Below the pieces are notes generated by a model, which worked only from the letters and a program-made list of their open reading frames with translations, had not been told where the DNA came from and did not search any database. Made by a program: the position numbers and the translations under genes. From NCBI RefSeq assembly GCF_050436995.1, contig NC_134753.1:1240001-1304000 (forward strand): a DNA stretch of 64,000 nt, given 5' to 3'. Below, piece after piece: positions 23,901 to 38,700 of this stretch. Each line of letters begins with the position of its first letter. The stretch's first letter is position 1. Source of the stretch: Anticarsia gemmatalis (lineage: Eukaryota; Arthropoda; Insecta; Lepidoptera; Erebidae).

Positions 23901-26722
23901 TAAATATAATAATATCAGACCTGCGCAAGAGTGGCGACGTCAGCGGAAGCATGTTGTCCCACCGACTCAGCGCGCTCATAGCCCGGCAGTAAGTCCAGAA
24001 AGTCTCGGTACGATTCCAAGCTACCATCGCGGGGGATGTGGTAGGAAGGGATTGATGACAGCCTGGTAATATTCACGATATTATGTGATAGTTACCTACT
24101 AAAACTATCCAAAAGTAAAAATCTTTGCTAACCATACGTTAAGCTGGTCAATAGTATTTTTTAGCTTACGGAGACTTTAGATTCAATATAATATTGCTTG
24201 CTTTATAGACTAGGCAAATCCTAGTGTAGACCCAGTCCTATCTTTTAAGCATGATTGAATAGACCCTAACTATACTAAAGTAAACCGCCTAAATATTATA
24301 CCCTAGTAAACACAGTCTTTAAAAGTACAAATTATATATAACGAAAGCCGGAATTAGTTGCTTACCTATAAAACGGCACCTCCAGCGCATCTTCATTGAA
24401 GAACTGGTTGATATACGCGATGAGCACTCTCTTGTCCCAGTCGTCGGTGATGTGACCGCCGTAGTTGATGATCGCGAATAAATAGCGCAGCGCGTCCCAT
24501 GGGACCTCTTCGTATTCTTCCAGGTAGTTTGCTAGGAGATTATCTGATACCTAGTAGTGATTTTAAAACTTTGGATAACATTGTCTGATATAAAACAACG
24601 GCCACCAAAAATCAATAAACTACTTTTAAAAAATAATAAAAAAACTGTTTTAATGAGGAAACCAAACAAATGTGAAAGTTCAAAATGAATGAACAGTCTT
24701 TGAATCTTCATCATTGAAAAGTAGAATTAACCGAAATGAGTTTTTATAGGCAGCACGTGAACATGTATTTTTATCATTTTGCCTTAGTAGAAACTGTATC
24801 GACGCTAGATCGAAAAGACATTTTCAAATGTATTAATTTACGAGAATTGACGTTCTGCACTAGATTTTACTGACACTTGACGTCTCTCTCATTTTAAGAA
24901 AGATAAACACCCATTTCTGATAAGGTCAATCCGGGTAACTTTGAGTCATTTGGGTAACATTGACAATGAGAATTTGAACTAGTTTCGATATTTTTTTCGT
25001 ATGAAACCAACACAATTGACAAAAGTTTGCAAAACTAAGATAAACCTAGGTTGATTGTATAGTAATAAGTTAAACACTCACATCAAAATCAGCATCGTTA
25101 AAGCTATAAACCGCGTTGTATCCGAGCTGCCGGAACCGTTTCCTGGCGATGAGGGTGCAATGGAAGAACGAGACGCAGAACAACAGGCGACGGTACTTCG
25201 GTGTCGCCTCGTCGTATTTGTCCTCGTTTATGTTCGCGAATATACGGACTAAGTTGCCTTTTAGACCCTGAGACAAAGAATTCACCTATTTCCATTTACA
25301 TTTTTCACAGTAGCCTGGCAGGATTTAAGTCAAAGCCGGTCGTTTTAAGGCCTTGCCTGAAGACATTACATTTCAGGACAAAAATGTTGTAAAAATAACT
25401 AAAACGTTTCACTTTACTGTCTTCTAACTAGTTTTCTACTGTTCGATTATTCAATTAGTCTAGAAGAAGAAGATTCGATTAGGAATGTTTTATCTATAAA
25501 ATGATTTACTTTTAATCAGATTATATGAAGGATTTTGTCGAAATACGTGTGAACGGCAAAATCTGCTTCCAGTGTGTTTTCAAATTAACACTTTATAAAA
25601 ACTAAAATTACAAACCTGAGGCGGCTCCGTGGTCATCTTAATACTCCTCTGCAGTACATTAAGAGGGAACTTATCATCAGGCATGGAGGACAGCCACAGA
25701 CGGAACCGCGGGTGGATCTTAGGGTTGTCCAGTCCTCGGAGCGAGCCCAGCCACTCGCACGCCAAGTGGCAGTTAGCTAAGAACACCCAGCCACCTTCCT
25801 TCATACCCGCTGCTAGCATCCTGGGAAAAGAAATCAGTTAAAGAGCTTTTTATATTAACAATAGCTTTGAAATATATGATTTCTCTTTTAAGAGGCTTTT
25901 GTTAAGTTCTGTGGCTTTAGCAAGCAAAGAACGGACAAAGCAAAACTAAACCCGAAGCAATCAATCGAGGATAATATATCAGCTGCTTGGGCTCGGATCT
26001 GACTGGAGGCACCATTAAAAACCCAAAATACCCGTGGACTGTGGAGCCTTTTTTTTATAGACAAACGAGATTTTTTGATAGTTACGCAAATCTTTTGTCG
26101 TAAATCCTGATCAGCGTCCCTACAGTATTCTGTCTTATACTATGTCTCTTTATACTGGTGGTTCAAGTGAATAATAGTAGAAGTATTATAAGTGTCTAAC
26201 TTGGTAGCAGTGGGCGCCTGTCCCTGGCCCAGACTGAGCGTCTGGAACTTGTCGAACATCTTGACGTCCTGCGACAGCTGGATCAGCGCCGCGGTCGGGT
26301 CCACGCCCGGCGACAGCACGAACAGCAGCGACGTCTTGAACGACGACTCCTCCCATGACGCCTGGACGCATTGTCACGGGAGATCATATATTTATTTATT
26401 TATTGAAATGTTTTAGTATAAAACTGATAACAACTTTAACATGTAAGTATAATATTATATTATTATCTCGCCTGCTATACCCGAAGGTGTATATAGAGGT
26501 GTGTAATATACGTTCGCATTTCGACATTAACAATATTAGTCTTTGGGATGGGGAGCGAGTCTATTGCCATATACTGGGCATGTTACCGAACCCCGAACTA
26601 CTATTGAGAAATATTCTAATATAAATTAAAAAAGTGAAATATTACTTTTCCCGACCTCGAGAACGAATCCAGGATCTCGTAGTTAGAAAACGGATAAACT
26701 ACAGACCGCGCCACAGAGGCAG

Positions 26723-26767
<45 letters not shown>

Positions 26768-29700
26768 GCTATGAACCCCATAAGGTTGTGTAGTCATCCT
26801 TCCTAATCTTTCTCCCACACTTTGCTTTATCTTCAACATCTTCTGCAGAAACCTTTGAGTCTAGTCCTCTTATTAATTTCAGTCCAAATGAACTAAATAT
26901 TATATACCTTGATGTCGAGCACGGGCGGCTCGACGTACCGCGGCCCGAGCACAGCCGTGATGAACGTAGTGATGCAGGAAGACACGCGGTCTACTCGCAA
27001 GCAACGGATGAACAGAATCTTCTGGAATTCATTGCAGATGTCGTTCCAGTCACCTGAACAACGAACAATATTGTATTGCTTGTTAAGATAGAATGTATTT
27101 TTTTCTACAAATTCAGTTACAGTACCGACTCTAGAGTCGAATAAATTCTATCCATAAATAACTATTCAAAATTTTTCAATATCTTTTATTTTAATCATAA
27201 GAGTCGCCAGAGTGATTTTGGCACACTAGACGTATTTTCGATATGTCTCCTTATTTCCTACAACATATGGACACTTGAACCTTAGGAAACAATCGACCGT
27301 TTTCTCGTTATCAAAATGCCTAACGCAAAACTACTAGATAAATATCTCAGACTGACCAATAAGCGGCTGTGATTCAGGTTCAGGATGCAAGTACCAGTCC
27401 TTCCACTCTTTGCTGAAGGTCTCGAATGCGTCGATCACACCGTGGAAGCCGGGTAGTTTGTCCAACTCAGTAATATTGTCCCAACACTCGTCGGGGAGCC
27501 AATCTAAAGAGAAAATAATCATCTCTCACACGCATAAAAACAAGTAAACTTAAAATAAAAGCTTTCTTTTTTAAAGACTAAGAATCGTTCTTGTGTCGCG
27601 GGGACTTTTACAAACATACAAACAACGGACACAAAGTACAACTAGACCCGTGTAGGAATCCTCCCCATGCAATGGTAGCGGTGGTTACCTAAATTACTGC
27701 GCCACAGAGGCAGTCAATCTTGAAAACGCAAACAAAAATAAATTGGTCTGGAGCACCCAAAATCAAACAGTCTCTATTTATCTAAAAACATTAAGTCGTA
27801 AAAATGTGACACACTGAAAATTCACGTCATCCAAAAAACTAAATATCCGCAAGTCTGTCTGTTTGTGTAGACAAGTGTAAACTTGAGAATTAGTAATATA
27901 GAATATGGTATGGAATCCAGTACTAACTGGTAGGATTCTCCGGTTGTTCAGAGCGGTCCAGCACGATGCCTCCCTTCAGTAGGAACAGGTACTCGTTCCT
28001 GTTCATCTTGCCGTATTGGAACATGATGCGCGACACCATGTGGAAAGATAGCAGCAGCTTGTGGCGCTCGAATAGAGCTCGACATGTGTTTCTAGGTGAA
28101 AGAAGGAAGAAAGATTATAAGGATTTTGTTCGTGATCTTTTATTACAAATGTTTAAAACCTTGTCTCATCTTAGAGATAGATGGAATTTTTCCCTTTTCG
28201 TATTTTTATTAGCACGATCCTGTTTTTTCTAACACACACGAAATTTAGACGGAATTAAGACTGATAACTTTCAGGTTAACGTCTGATAACAACGTGATTG
28301 ACGACAAAGAAGTGAAAAACGGTGTTCAAAATTACTGTCATTTGTTTTTCGAGCTTATAATTTTCTGGAGGTGGTGAAACTGGTCATAAAGCTTAGTACG
28401 TTAATCAGCTACTTACAAATCAAGTAAAAAAACTGTACTAACTTATAAACAGCATAAGTATGAAACTCATTAAGGTTGCTGATCCTGTCGTCCAGCTCGG
28501 CGGACTTGGGGCTCCGGTCGATGGAGTACATGAACAGGTCGATGTACGCGTCCAGAGAGAACTGGTACATAGGGTCTATGCGGGAGAGGTCGTTCAGCGC
28601 GAAGAATAGGACCGATGCACGGACTGCTACTGGTACATATCCCTGGGTGAGAGAAATATCTTAAATATTAGTATTATATGTTTAAAAGCCACCCGTGTTT
28701 GGACGCATACGGTTGTTTTTAGGATAGAGATGTTGACAAAGAAAAAAAAATCCGTTGGAAATGAAAGATGAAAGTTAGAAATGTTTGTTATCACATTACA
28801 AACATGTGGCTGACGGTGAAATGCTGTCACGTAGAAATGTTGTCGTATCCCTTGTTTTAAAATGTGCCACACCATGAGGCCAAATAACTATTTATTATAA
28901 TATATGTCAAAGTATTTATTTTCGTTACGTTGGTAATGAAAACCTATGTGTCTTTTTTATTTTGTACAAACAAACATTACAGTTAGTGTTTATTGCAAGT
29001 AAACTCGCTAAACTTTGACGTTTGACGGCTAATTATTTCTGTAAAGTATCCAAAACAAACAAAGTTTTTTTTTGTCAGAAAAAGGTTGAAAGGATTTTAC
29101 GACATACCTGTCTAGCAGTATCGATCTCTTTCTCGGTGACCTGCGAGGTGATGAGTGCCTCCTTGACTTCCAGTGAGGTTCGCTGTGAGGTCTGCAGTGT
29201 GATGAACAGCTCCTCGTTCTCTAGTAGAGGCACTTGGGACTCGTACATAATGCGGAGCAAGTCATTCTCGAGGTCCACCTACAGAAAGTGTTAGCAATTT
29301 CAATACGTGCATATATTATATTTTTTATTAACCATGATGTGTGTTAGATACTACAAAATAAAAGTTTCTCGGCGTAAAGCTTTGATTTCGGGAAATATGC
29401 ACTTTGGACTGCTGTAAATCTTAGACAAACAAAAAGATTGTTGTACTTCACATCATGCAAAACAAACACGTTTTAGCATTGGCCAACGACGAAGAAAATG
29501 TGGGTGTCATTACCGTGACCTGGCTTTTAATTGGTACACTCCATCGTAGTTTGGTGAGATTATGATTTAATGTAAGTAATGAATATTTAAGTCATACCAT
29601 GGGAGGTCTACTTCGTAAGAAAGTAATAAAGCATATAAACTTACAAGCACTTTCTTGTTATTAGCAATAGTGAGCACGAGGTTGTCCTTCATCTGCTCCA

Positions 29701-32700
29701 GCTGCGGCCGCTCCTTGCGCACCACGATGCCCAGCAGCTGTGACGTCAGACCTTGCTCCTTCACCGCGAAGTTCACCATCGTCGTCTTGGTCAGGGTCTC
29801 TGGGGTATATACTGGGTTACCTGCAATAAAACAGCTCGATAAAGCAAGATACAATTGTTCTAAATAAAACTGTAGCATGATTTTACTACACAAAGTACTA
29901 TATTATCGCCATTAGGTGCCTCTACACCTACGGTTTTTCGCGCGTGAAACAGCAAAGGAAAGAACGCGCGTCGCGCTCTTAGGAAAAGGCACCTATTGTG
30001 TTCGACTTTAATTTGGAAACATCATATTCTTCGATATACGCAAAGATGCTGTTTACTTTTTAATAGAAAAATTATTTATGGCTACGTAATGCTTGTACTT
30101 TACACGTCAAAATATCGAAAGATACTGGTCAACAAATTATATTTAACACACAAACGCAGCCAACACACAAATTAGAAACCCGCAGCGAAAATTCGTTCAC
30201 AAAAATAACGATAAATAACTTACAGTACAACAAACTAAAAGCATAACTCACCAAGCTTAGTAGTAAGATACATCCTGAAGTTAGAGTTATAATTGACCAT
30301 TTTATCATTAAACTTGATCACTTTGGAAGTGCCGATGGTAACGATAGCCTTGTCCAAGATAGGAGCGATGGACGGGTCGAGGACTTCCCCTACGTTCTGA
30401 ACTATAGCCGGCTTGCCACCGGAGAGACAGTTCTCCATGATCTTCAAGTAGTTCGGCTGACCGAAGTCTACCACCTGTAGAAAGAAATAGTCTGCTGGTT
30501 TCCAAACCAAAGGAAAAAAATAGGACTCTATTACTAAGACTCCGCTGTCTGTCTGTCACCAGGCTGTATTTGTGACCACGCTGTGTCCGCCAGCTAGTCA
30601 ACCATGTTTCAATAGCTGTGATTGTTACGGTTCATTAGCCACAGTTCAGCAGCTGACAGCAAAAAAATTACAGATAATAATAAAAAACAGAATAAAGTTA
30701 TTATATAAGTAGGGTACCCAGTACACATTCAAAAAACGATATTTTTGCTGTTTTTTATAGATAATGGTATAGGACTCTTTGTTCGCGAATCCGACTCGCA
30801 GTTGTCCTCTTATTTTTATCTAAAGACTAAAACATACCTGAATTTCATTCTTCTCTTCAAGCCTGGAGATCCATATCAGCGCCTGTCCCTGAGGGTCTAC
30901 GGCTAACGGCCATCGCGTAGCTCGCACCACTATGATACCGTTCTCTGCGCTGAAGTTGTCATCTGCGTACAGAGTTTAGTATGTAAACTTAAGAACACAA
31001 CTGCGCAAAGTTCACCACTGAACGAACCGTAGTGCGATTCTGTACAGTCGGTACTGTCGAGTATCGAAAGTTTCACACATAAAATATACTGCGAAAATAG
31101 TTCCTACGACACCCGTCAGAGGCGCTGATCAGATTTTCAAGTTCGCAAACCCGCAAAGTGGCCATCGTGGTAGACTCAAGGCCTAACCCTGCCATTATTC
31201 AGGTCATTCCTGTACTGGGACGCGGAGTATCCAATTGGAGGTACCGCGTCTTGGCCAACTTATAGAGACTCTTGAAGGAACACCGTTACCGGTTTTTAGT
31301 CGGTATGCCCAAATTTAAAGCCTGAACACCCAACACAGCCGTCGGGAGAGCCCGACAGACCCCCGCTTCCTCCCTGGAGTGGGACATGCAGTAATGCATT
31401 TTCCTGACGAAAAACAGGTCATCCCTGTCCCCTATCCTGTAGTTGGATGTGTGTAATGTTTTTACGCAATGTGAATAAACAATATTATTATTATCTTACC
31501 AGGCAGTCCCATACCGTTCCAGTCTCGTAAGGTAGCGTCATCAAGCAAAAACGTCTTCATACTTAGGTCCATCGTGACAGGCAAAGCTTCATTGTACACC
31601 TATACAACACAATTATATTATATGTTTATTTTACAGAATACTGAATGGTCATAGAACGTGATTAACGACTAACAACGACATTATACACATGTATTGAATT
31701 TTAAATTTATGTAACACACGTTTAGTACAAAATGTACTGAGTGATTCATATGGGTCATTCAACAAATAGCGTAAATAGCTCATAAATATTTTCTTAACAA
31801 ATAAATAAACAGCTCATAATACAAAATTTAATCTTTATTTTACATAATATTTTCAATAGAGCAGTCTAAGCAAATGTATTTAACGACGACAGATGTCATA
31901 AATAAACACATAATTGCATCACAACATTCCTACTTATAATCTATATTACACAATAATAAATAACTAACAAAACAACAACCGTGATTCTCTCCATAGAAAA
32001 TAAACTCGTATAGAAAATATACGTCCAAAAACGTATTCCAGTTTCTCCGCCGCTCGATAGATGGCGTTGTACTGTTATTCTAGATCGCGCTATGGTTTCG
32101 TTCCCAACTCGTATATAAATAAGATTGCAGGAACAAACCATTTCATAGACGTGGTGTGTATACAAATTTTTTGAAAGTCTTGTTAGCATTAATAAGCTAC
32201 AATGACTAATAAAACAGTTAACGTAATGGTATATCAAGCCCTATTGGGGCGAATAGGATTTAAAGGTATTTAGATGTCCTGGAAGCAATAACAAGACTTG
32301 TATGTTAATATATGCTCTTTGGCGACCCATCAGTTTTTCTACCGCGTAATGGACTGCTTACATTTTTTTATTTGATCGAAATGATTTTGAATTTAGTGTC
32401 AAGGGTTTTACAGAATATAAAAGCTTACGGTGTTCACCAACTTTGTCTAGAAATATATTAATACACTGTGCGGAAGCAATAATAAAAAATATTTAATGCA
32501 ATAGAAAAACAGTGGCGTTAAAGTGATGTAAATTACTAACCTCCATAAACCAGTCGGACATGAGTGCTTCCCTATACTCGGAGACAAAAGGCCCGAGATA
32601 GGCAACGAACCCAGTAGCGATCAGACAGTCCCCCGGCAGGTTGTCGAACTCCTTGTCCAAACGTTCCACTGTCGCCTCCCAGCGCTCCTTCTCACCTAGA

Positions 32701-35700
32701 AGCAATAGTAGAATGATAGACTACTAAGTTATTTTATACTAATTTGTTTATAGGTGATAACACGCAATCATCGTTTGTGGGTAAATAACAAGTTTCACTG
32801 CTTTATGACAAGGCTCTACTACAAATTTCACTCTTTTTTTTATTCATTTGATAGATAAAGCATACTGAGAAATGGTAAAAGTGGGCCAAACTTTGAATTA
32901 CTTTCAAAATAAGAAAACAATTAACCCTGAACAATGAGTCACACAAATGTTTTTTCGATGATATGCGCCAAAATTCAAAGATTTGAAATATTAATTAGTT
33001 TAAAAAAGTTACATTTCTTGCCAGCGCTTCTTAATCGCTCTCTTACCGTAACTTTAACAATCATCATGTATTAGTCAGTGTTTAACACTCGAATTTAGTA
33101 GTAAAATGATAAAAATTTGTTCTGAAAAGCTGACAATTGCAAATAGTAACAACAAAAATGTTGTACATTACCAGAAAGTCCAGTGATGAGCGCCTCAGCT
33201 CGCTCCAGCTTGAGCTGCAGCAGGCGCGACTTACGCTCGAGCTCGTCCTTCTGCGCCACCTTCTCGTCGTACTCCTTCTGCAGGCGCGCGATCATCTCGC
33301 TCAGCTCACGTAACTTGGCGCGGGCTTCGGCCAAGATCTGCTGCTTCATGCGGAGAGATTCTAGGGCTTCCTCTAGACGTTCCTTCTTGGGTTTTACGAT
33401 TCTAGTTGGTAGAGAATATAAGTCTTAACTTTTGGAGAACAATATATCTTTGTGAAATCTATAATATTCCGTGTTTTACTTACGTCAAATAAACTTTGCC
33501 TAATTGAATGGACTGCTTTAGTAGTCCATTCAATTAGGCAAAGTTTTCCTTTCTTTAGAAAGGAAAACGTGTTTTCTAATTGTGTTTGACGGGCTCACAG
33601 GAAGGATCGTTAATAATAAGTGAAGTGTTTAATTGTAAAAGCTAAATTCTTACATGGCTAATAGTTTGATTTTCCAGTTTTACCTAAATAGTCATAATTA
33701 AGGAAATTTTCAGCGAGAATATACACTACTTTCGGTATGCCATTATCACACAAAGTTAAAGTATACCTTTTTTAATCCTATGTAAATTGTGAAATAGGGT
33801 CACATTAATTATCACCTAAACACGCTAAAAAGTCATTTTACACCAGAATGAAAGGAATTTATCTACTGAAATAACAATCAACACCACATCCTCCCAGAAA
33901 AGTGTAGAAAAGGTAAATTCCATAAGTACTCACTTGAACACCTTCCCATACTTCTCAATAGCCCTGACCCAGAGGCACAGCGACTTGGCGGCCGAGGACA
34001 CGGTGCCCACGATCTCGGGGTCGAAGTCCGGCTTGATGGTGTAGGTGCCGATCTTCTTGAGCGTCTTGTCGGAGATGTTGTCCTTGTCGAACTCGCGCAG
34101 CCGGTCCAGGAAGTACTGGTCGCCGAGTTGGCGCTTCGCTTCCGCCCATGATGGTTCTTTCTGGTAGTAGGATGGTTTTTTTTTGCAATACCCAATAAAT
34201 CTAAATATATGTAACTCAAAGGTGACTGCCATAGTGATCTATCAACGCACAACCGAAATCACGGGACAGATCAGGCTGAAAATTGGCATGCCGGTAGACG
34301 CTATGACGTAGGCATCCGCTAAGAAAGGATTATGATGTTACCTGCAGAAGAATAAGTACGGCTTCCATCACCATTTCTACCTTCTGCGGCGGTTTAGCAT
34401 AGGACTTTACTTCTGTAATATCCTTCTTGTTCAGAGCGTCCAGTGCCTACGGACAAATGACAATATAACGTCACTGATGCTATCGAGCGCTGGCAAAAGT
34501 CCATCATTATGTATTCTATTCTACTCCTGTCTGTATGTTGCTGTTAATAACTATTGTTCACAGCTATTAACAGCATATTATATACTCGTGCACTTTCAGG
34601 TTTCTACATGGTCTACTTGATCTACTGGGTCTACTTGGTCTACTCAATTATAGATGTCGCACATCACCTTGACAGCCTTATCTAACGCCGGCAGAACACA
34701 AACCAACGCTTTGTGCCGGATCTCTTTCTTCTTGGTCTACTTGGTCTACTCAGTCTACTCAACTACAGAGGCGATGCATCACCTTGACGGCTTCATCCAA
34801 GGCCGGCAGAGCACTGGCGAGATCCCTCATGGCAGCATCGGCCAGCTTCTTGCACTGGACCTCTTCCTCCATGGTCTTCTTGCTCCTGGCGGCGACACTT
34901 CGCTGTTGTTCGTCAGCGTTGCGTTGTTGCACGTTGATCACGCCCATGTATTCGATACACTGTTCTGTGTATTGAACCTCTTTCTCTACGGTCTACTCGT
35001 CCTTTTAGACTACATATGCTGTACATCACCTTAACAGTGTCAGTGTATCAACGCCGACAGACCTTCGAGTAACGCTTCGTACCGGGCATCTTTCTTCATG
35101 GTCTATCTGGTCTACTTGGTCTACTCAGTCTACTCAACTACAAATACAATACATCACCTTGACGGCCTCGTCCAAGGCCGGCAGAGCACTGGCGAGATCC
35201 CTCATGGCAGCATCGGCCAGCTTCTTGCACTGGACCTCTTCCTCCATGGTCTTCTTGCTCCTGGCGGCGACACTTCGCTGTTGTTCGTCAGCGTTGCGTT
35301 GTTGCACGTTGATGACGCCCATGTATTCGATACACTGTTCTGTGTATTCAGCTACTTGGACCTGGGTAAAAGATATTATTTAATAGTTAGCGATATCGTA
35401 CCAGTGTTTTCGCGCGTCGTTCGGTAGCCTCGAGGTATAATGCCTGCAATATTTTGAATAGGTTGGCTTAGCCCCTGGAAAATCAATGTAATGCGTCATA
35501 GACACAGTTCCGATTTTATAAAGATACTAGCTATAGTTTTCACCCGTATAGATTTCTTTATATAAATGTATGTTGTGTCCTTTTTTAGGATGTAATGTAA
35601 AACCCAGACCCCAGTCACATATTTTGGCTAAGTCGATGAAGTAGAAACGATAAGTAACTAAAAGTTCAGCCTCAAAAACCTTACGGCCGGACAAAGCTAT

Positions 35701-38700
35701 TTTTACATGAATAACTTTTGCACTTTACCTGTGCTACCTCCAGTTCTTCAGACATCTGTCCTACTAACTTGGTGGTCTCTTCCACTTTGCCCAGACCGTT
35801 TCTTAGTTTGTTAGCTTGTAAGGCCACTTCGAAACGTTTTGCTTTCAACATCCTGCATTAAATATTAGCTTTTAAATAAAATGAAAAACAATCACGCTTA
35901 ATTTTTATTCAATAATCTTTTTACAAAATTAATAATATATTCTTCACTAAGCATAAATAAGATTAAATAAATATTGAGTTAATACTATTAATACATTAAA
36001 TGAATTCAATAATTTTCATTATAACATCACGCAACTCTTAAAATCTAGGTAGTCAGCACGCCAATACCACTGCATTAGATTCCCATACGGAACAAATTAA
36101 TATATGTACAGAAAATAAAATCGGCTTACTTATCATTTAGATTAGTTTCTTGTATATTTTTTCAAAATTCCCTGCCGCAATATTAGTGCAAAAGTTGTCG
36201 TAATTAAAAAGCAATAAAGAACGAAATTACTTACTCTTTATACCCCGACACCAGTTCTAGATAATTAGTAGGTGTGACATAGTTAGTTCTCCTCATCTCC
36301 TCGAACATCTTGACGGAGTACTTGCCGACGGAGGAGTGGATCAGCGACATGATGGACGCCACGGACGCGCGGAGAATGTCTTCACGACTCTCTATCAGAG
36401 ACTCTTTGCGACGAATCTGTAAGTTATATTATAAAAGTTTTATTTATACATACTACATAAACTTATTACACGTTTAAAATAACTGCATAATATAACAAAT
36501 GTCTAAAAAACGGCTTAATCGGACTCGGGCACGCATAGTTATTTTAGTACATTATTTTAAAAAGGTCAAAAAAATTATGTGTATGTGCATGGAAAATTCC
36601 TTCAATATAATATAAATTTATATCTAGGTTGTAGAGTTCTGTGTCCAAAAGGTAAAAACGGGACCCTATTACTGTGACTTCACTGTCGTGCAGTCATAAT
36701 CCGTGATATTTTGGACAGTCGAAATTTTCACTGATGATATACTTCTATTGCCGCTATAAGTTATTGAAAATGAGACAGTGCAATCATATTTACCCTCGGT
36801 CCAGTGATTGAGGCAAGTAGTTCCACTCCCTCTAAGAACTTGTAGGCGACTTCGAGTAGCGCCTCTCGCGGCCACTCCAGGAACCAGTTCGTTGTGGTCG
36901 CGTTAATCAACGCTGGGTATTGACGGATACGATTCCTGGTTGAAACAATAAACGAGTAGATAGGTAAGTTTTAAGTGTATTTGGTTAAATTGTATGTCGT
37001 TTTACAGAAGAATTAAGAAATTAACTTATAAAATTAATTGATAACAAGAGTACACCTTTGGCTTTTCACTTAAAATACTAAGTACGTTAATTTAAAAAAG
37101 GAATGTTCATATAAATAATAGATTTGATTTGATTGCCCCAACAAAGGTTGTTTACATTTCACGTCGTCTGATTAAAATATACTATGAGTCAATACAATCG
37201 TATTTAAACATATTTTGCTTCGTACAACAGGATAGAAATCTTTTTAAATAGTTTCAAATCCAAACGCCTGAAAAATTTAAGCTGGAGAGAAAAACTGTGA
37301 ACAGAAAGCTCAGGAACACAAGATTCCCTCTTCACAATATTTTCCTCCACCCCTAAAACGCCAAGTATTCATATTTTATTACGAACATACCTGAACTCAT
37401 CTCCAATAGGGCTGAAGCACAGCACAATGTGCATGTTAGCTCTCACTCGGTCCACTAGGAACAGATACACCACTTCCTGGGTCTGCATCAGGTTGGCCGC
37501 CTTCATGGGCTTCTCTAACGCTGATTTTATCTGGATAGGGCCAAATTAGCAGGAATGTATCGAGAAATGCTTATTTTTCTACTAGTGGCTTAGTTAATAA
37601 TAACCGCGCGGTTCGATCTCTGAGGTTAAGACACTTGCCAAAGTTGTTCTGTGGATGGGTGCCCATCTTATAGTCGTTACTAGTAGTCACAAGCCTGAAA
37701 GCCTGACAATCGGTCTTACCGAATGGTATTGTATTATTACCTAGGTAAATGGGCTGTGAAAGTCCGATAGGCAGGCACTCCATGTATTATACAGGTCTAT
37801 TCAGCTGCATTCAGTGAGACTGAAAGCCGGCTCCAATATGTTGGACAAAATATTATAATGGAATGATAATGATGAAGTAGTAAGTACACTCTGTAGACAA
37901 TACTAACGTCTTCAAACTCATCAGGTTTATAAAGGTTGGTGACCTCCCCGCTGCTAAGCAGGTTATTGATGATCTCCGTGAAGGTCTCCTCCGCGATCTG
38001 CGTGTCGTTGAAGATGAACGTCGTCGTCTTCTGGTCCACGCCGCAGCTCGTGTATAGAATCTGTCGACACATAATAAAAAAGTAATAAAGTAATTCTACG
38101 TCATACCACGTCAGTAAATACGAATTTTTGATTTGATTTTTTAAGTCTGAATCTTTTGCGTGATAAAATGAAATATCTATACTAATATGCTTACTAATAA
38201 ATGTGACAGTTTGTATGTATGGTTTTAACTCTTTCACGCAACAACTATTAAACGGATTGGATGAAACTTGACATGCGTATATACATAGCTTATCTACCAG
38301 AGCAACACATAGGTTATAGAAATACCTGCTTTTGCCTGTGGTTTCATCCGTGATATAAAATTATTATAAATAAGCGATATGACTGCGCAGACGGAAACCA
38401 GTAATAATCTAATTATGATAATTGAGAAGCTTTTAACCTTCAAGTCCTCCCTAAACTCTTTGATGCCGTAAGTCTTGGTGACGACCACTTGGAACGAGTT
38501 GTACTCGCATATGTACGACGCTAGACGTGTCAAGCTCTGACGACCGGAACCACCTGAAATTATGTCAACAGTTTAAAACAATGTTAAACATATAACCATA
38601 GTTATTTGTTGAAAAAATAGCCTACTAAATATATCTTACGATAGATTACAATACGGAAATATATTATGCAATAGACGTTATATTTTTTTATAAATACATA

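Larger units (their letters stand above)
20950..28091 (-). other. DNAH2: Dynein exons 35-49: AAA6 and C-terminal domain
   Basis: Exons are 27928-28091, 27357-27503, 26908-27053, 26201-26361, 25616-25820, 25082-25267, 24366-24550, 23921-24062, 23403-23493, 23068-23235, 22825-22927, 22378-22535, 21891-22006, 21412-21545 and 20950-21089. Motifs include LSPGVDPTAAL, GGWVFLANCHLA, DKRVLIAYINQFF, PTLCWLPAFVAPTGFLTAV and QYLEGASWFRKEGHL. The exon at 23403-23493 has a run of seven glycines not usual for the family. Confidence 0.87.
28443..32695 (-). other. DNAH2: Dynein exons 28-34: AAA5 module
   Basis: Exons are 32541-32695, 31500-31599, 30838-30962, 30252-30474, 29645-29820, 29108-29278 and 28443-28642. 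Typical motifs are GDCLIATGFVAYLGPF, RATRWPLAVDPQGQA, QNVGEVLDPSIAPIL and TKTTMVNFAVKEQGL. No catalytic P-loop is expected in AAA5. Confidence 0.85.
33172..36935 (-). other. DNAH2: Dynein exons 20-27: stalk and microtubule-binding domain
   Basis: Exons are 36794-36935, 36235-36416, 35729-35852, 35158-35361, 34783-34977 (duplicate), 34342-34446, 33934-34160 and 33172-33401. The first coiled coil runs through KAKRFEVALQANKLRNGLGK and the duplicated exon. The microtubule-binding part is EPSWAEAKRQLGDQ through DKDNISDKTLKKIG. The return coil is EARAKLRELSEMIARLQ with many heptad leucines. Confidence 0.85.

Noticed and set aside
29913..29995. Small MITE with GGTGCC ends in a dynein intron
   Set aside because: AGGTGCCT and AGGCACCT are inverted, but the arms are too short and uneven to support an element.
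34654..35427. Two similar plus-strand frames (126 and 109 codons) as a gene pair
   Set aside because: They are antisense to the duplicated dynein stalk exon and repeat only because the exon is duplicated.
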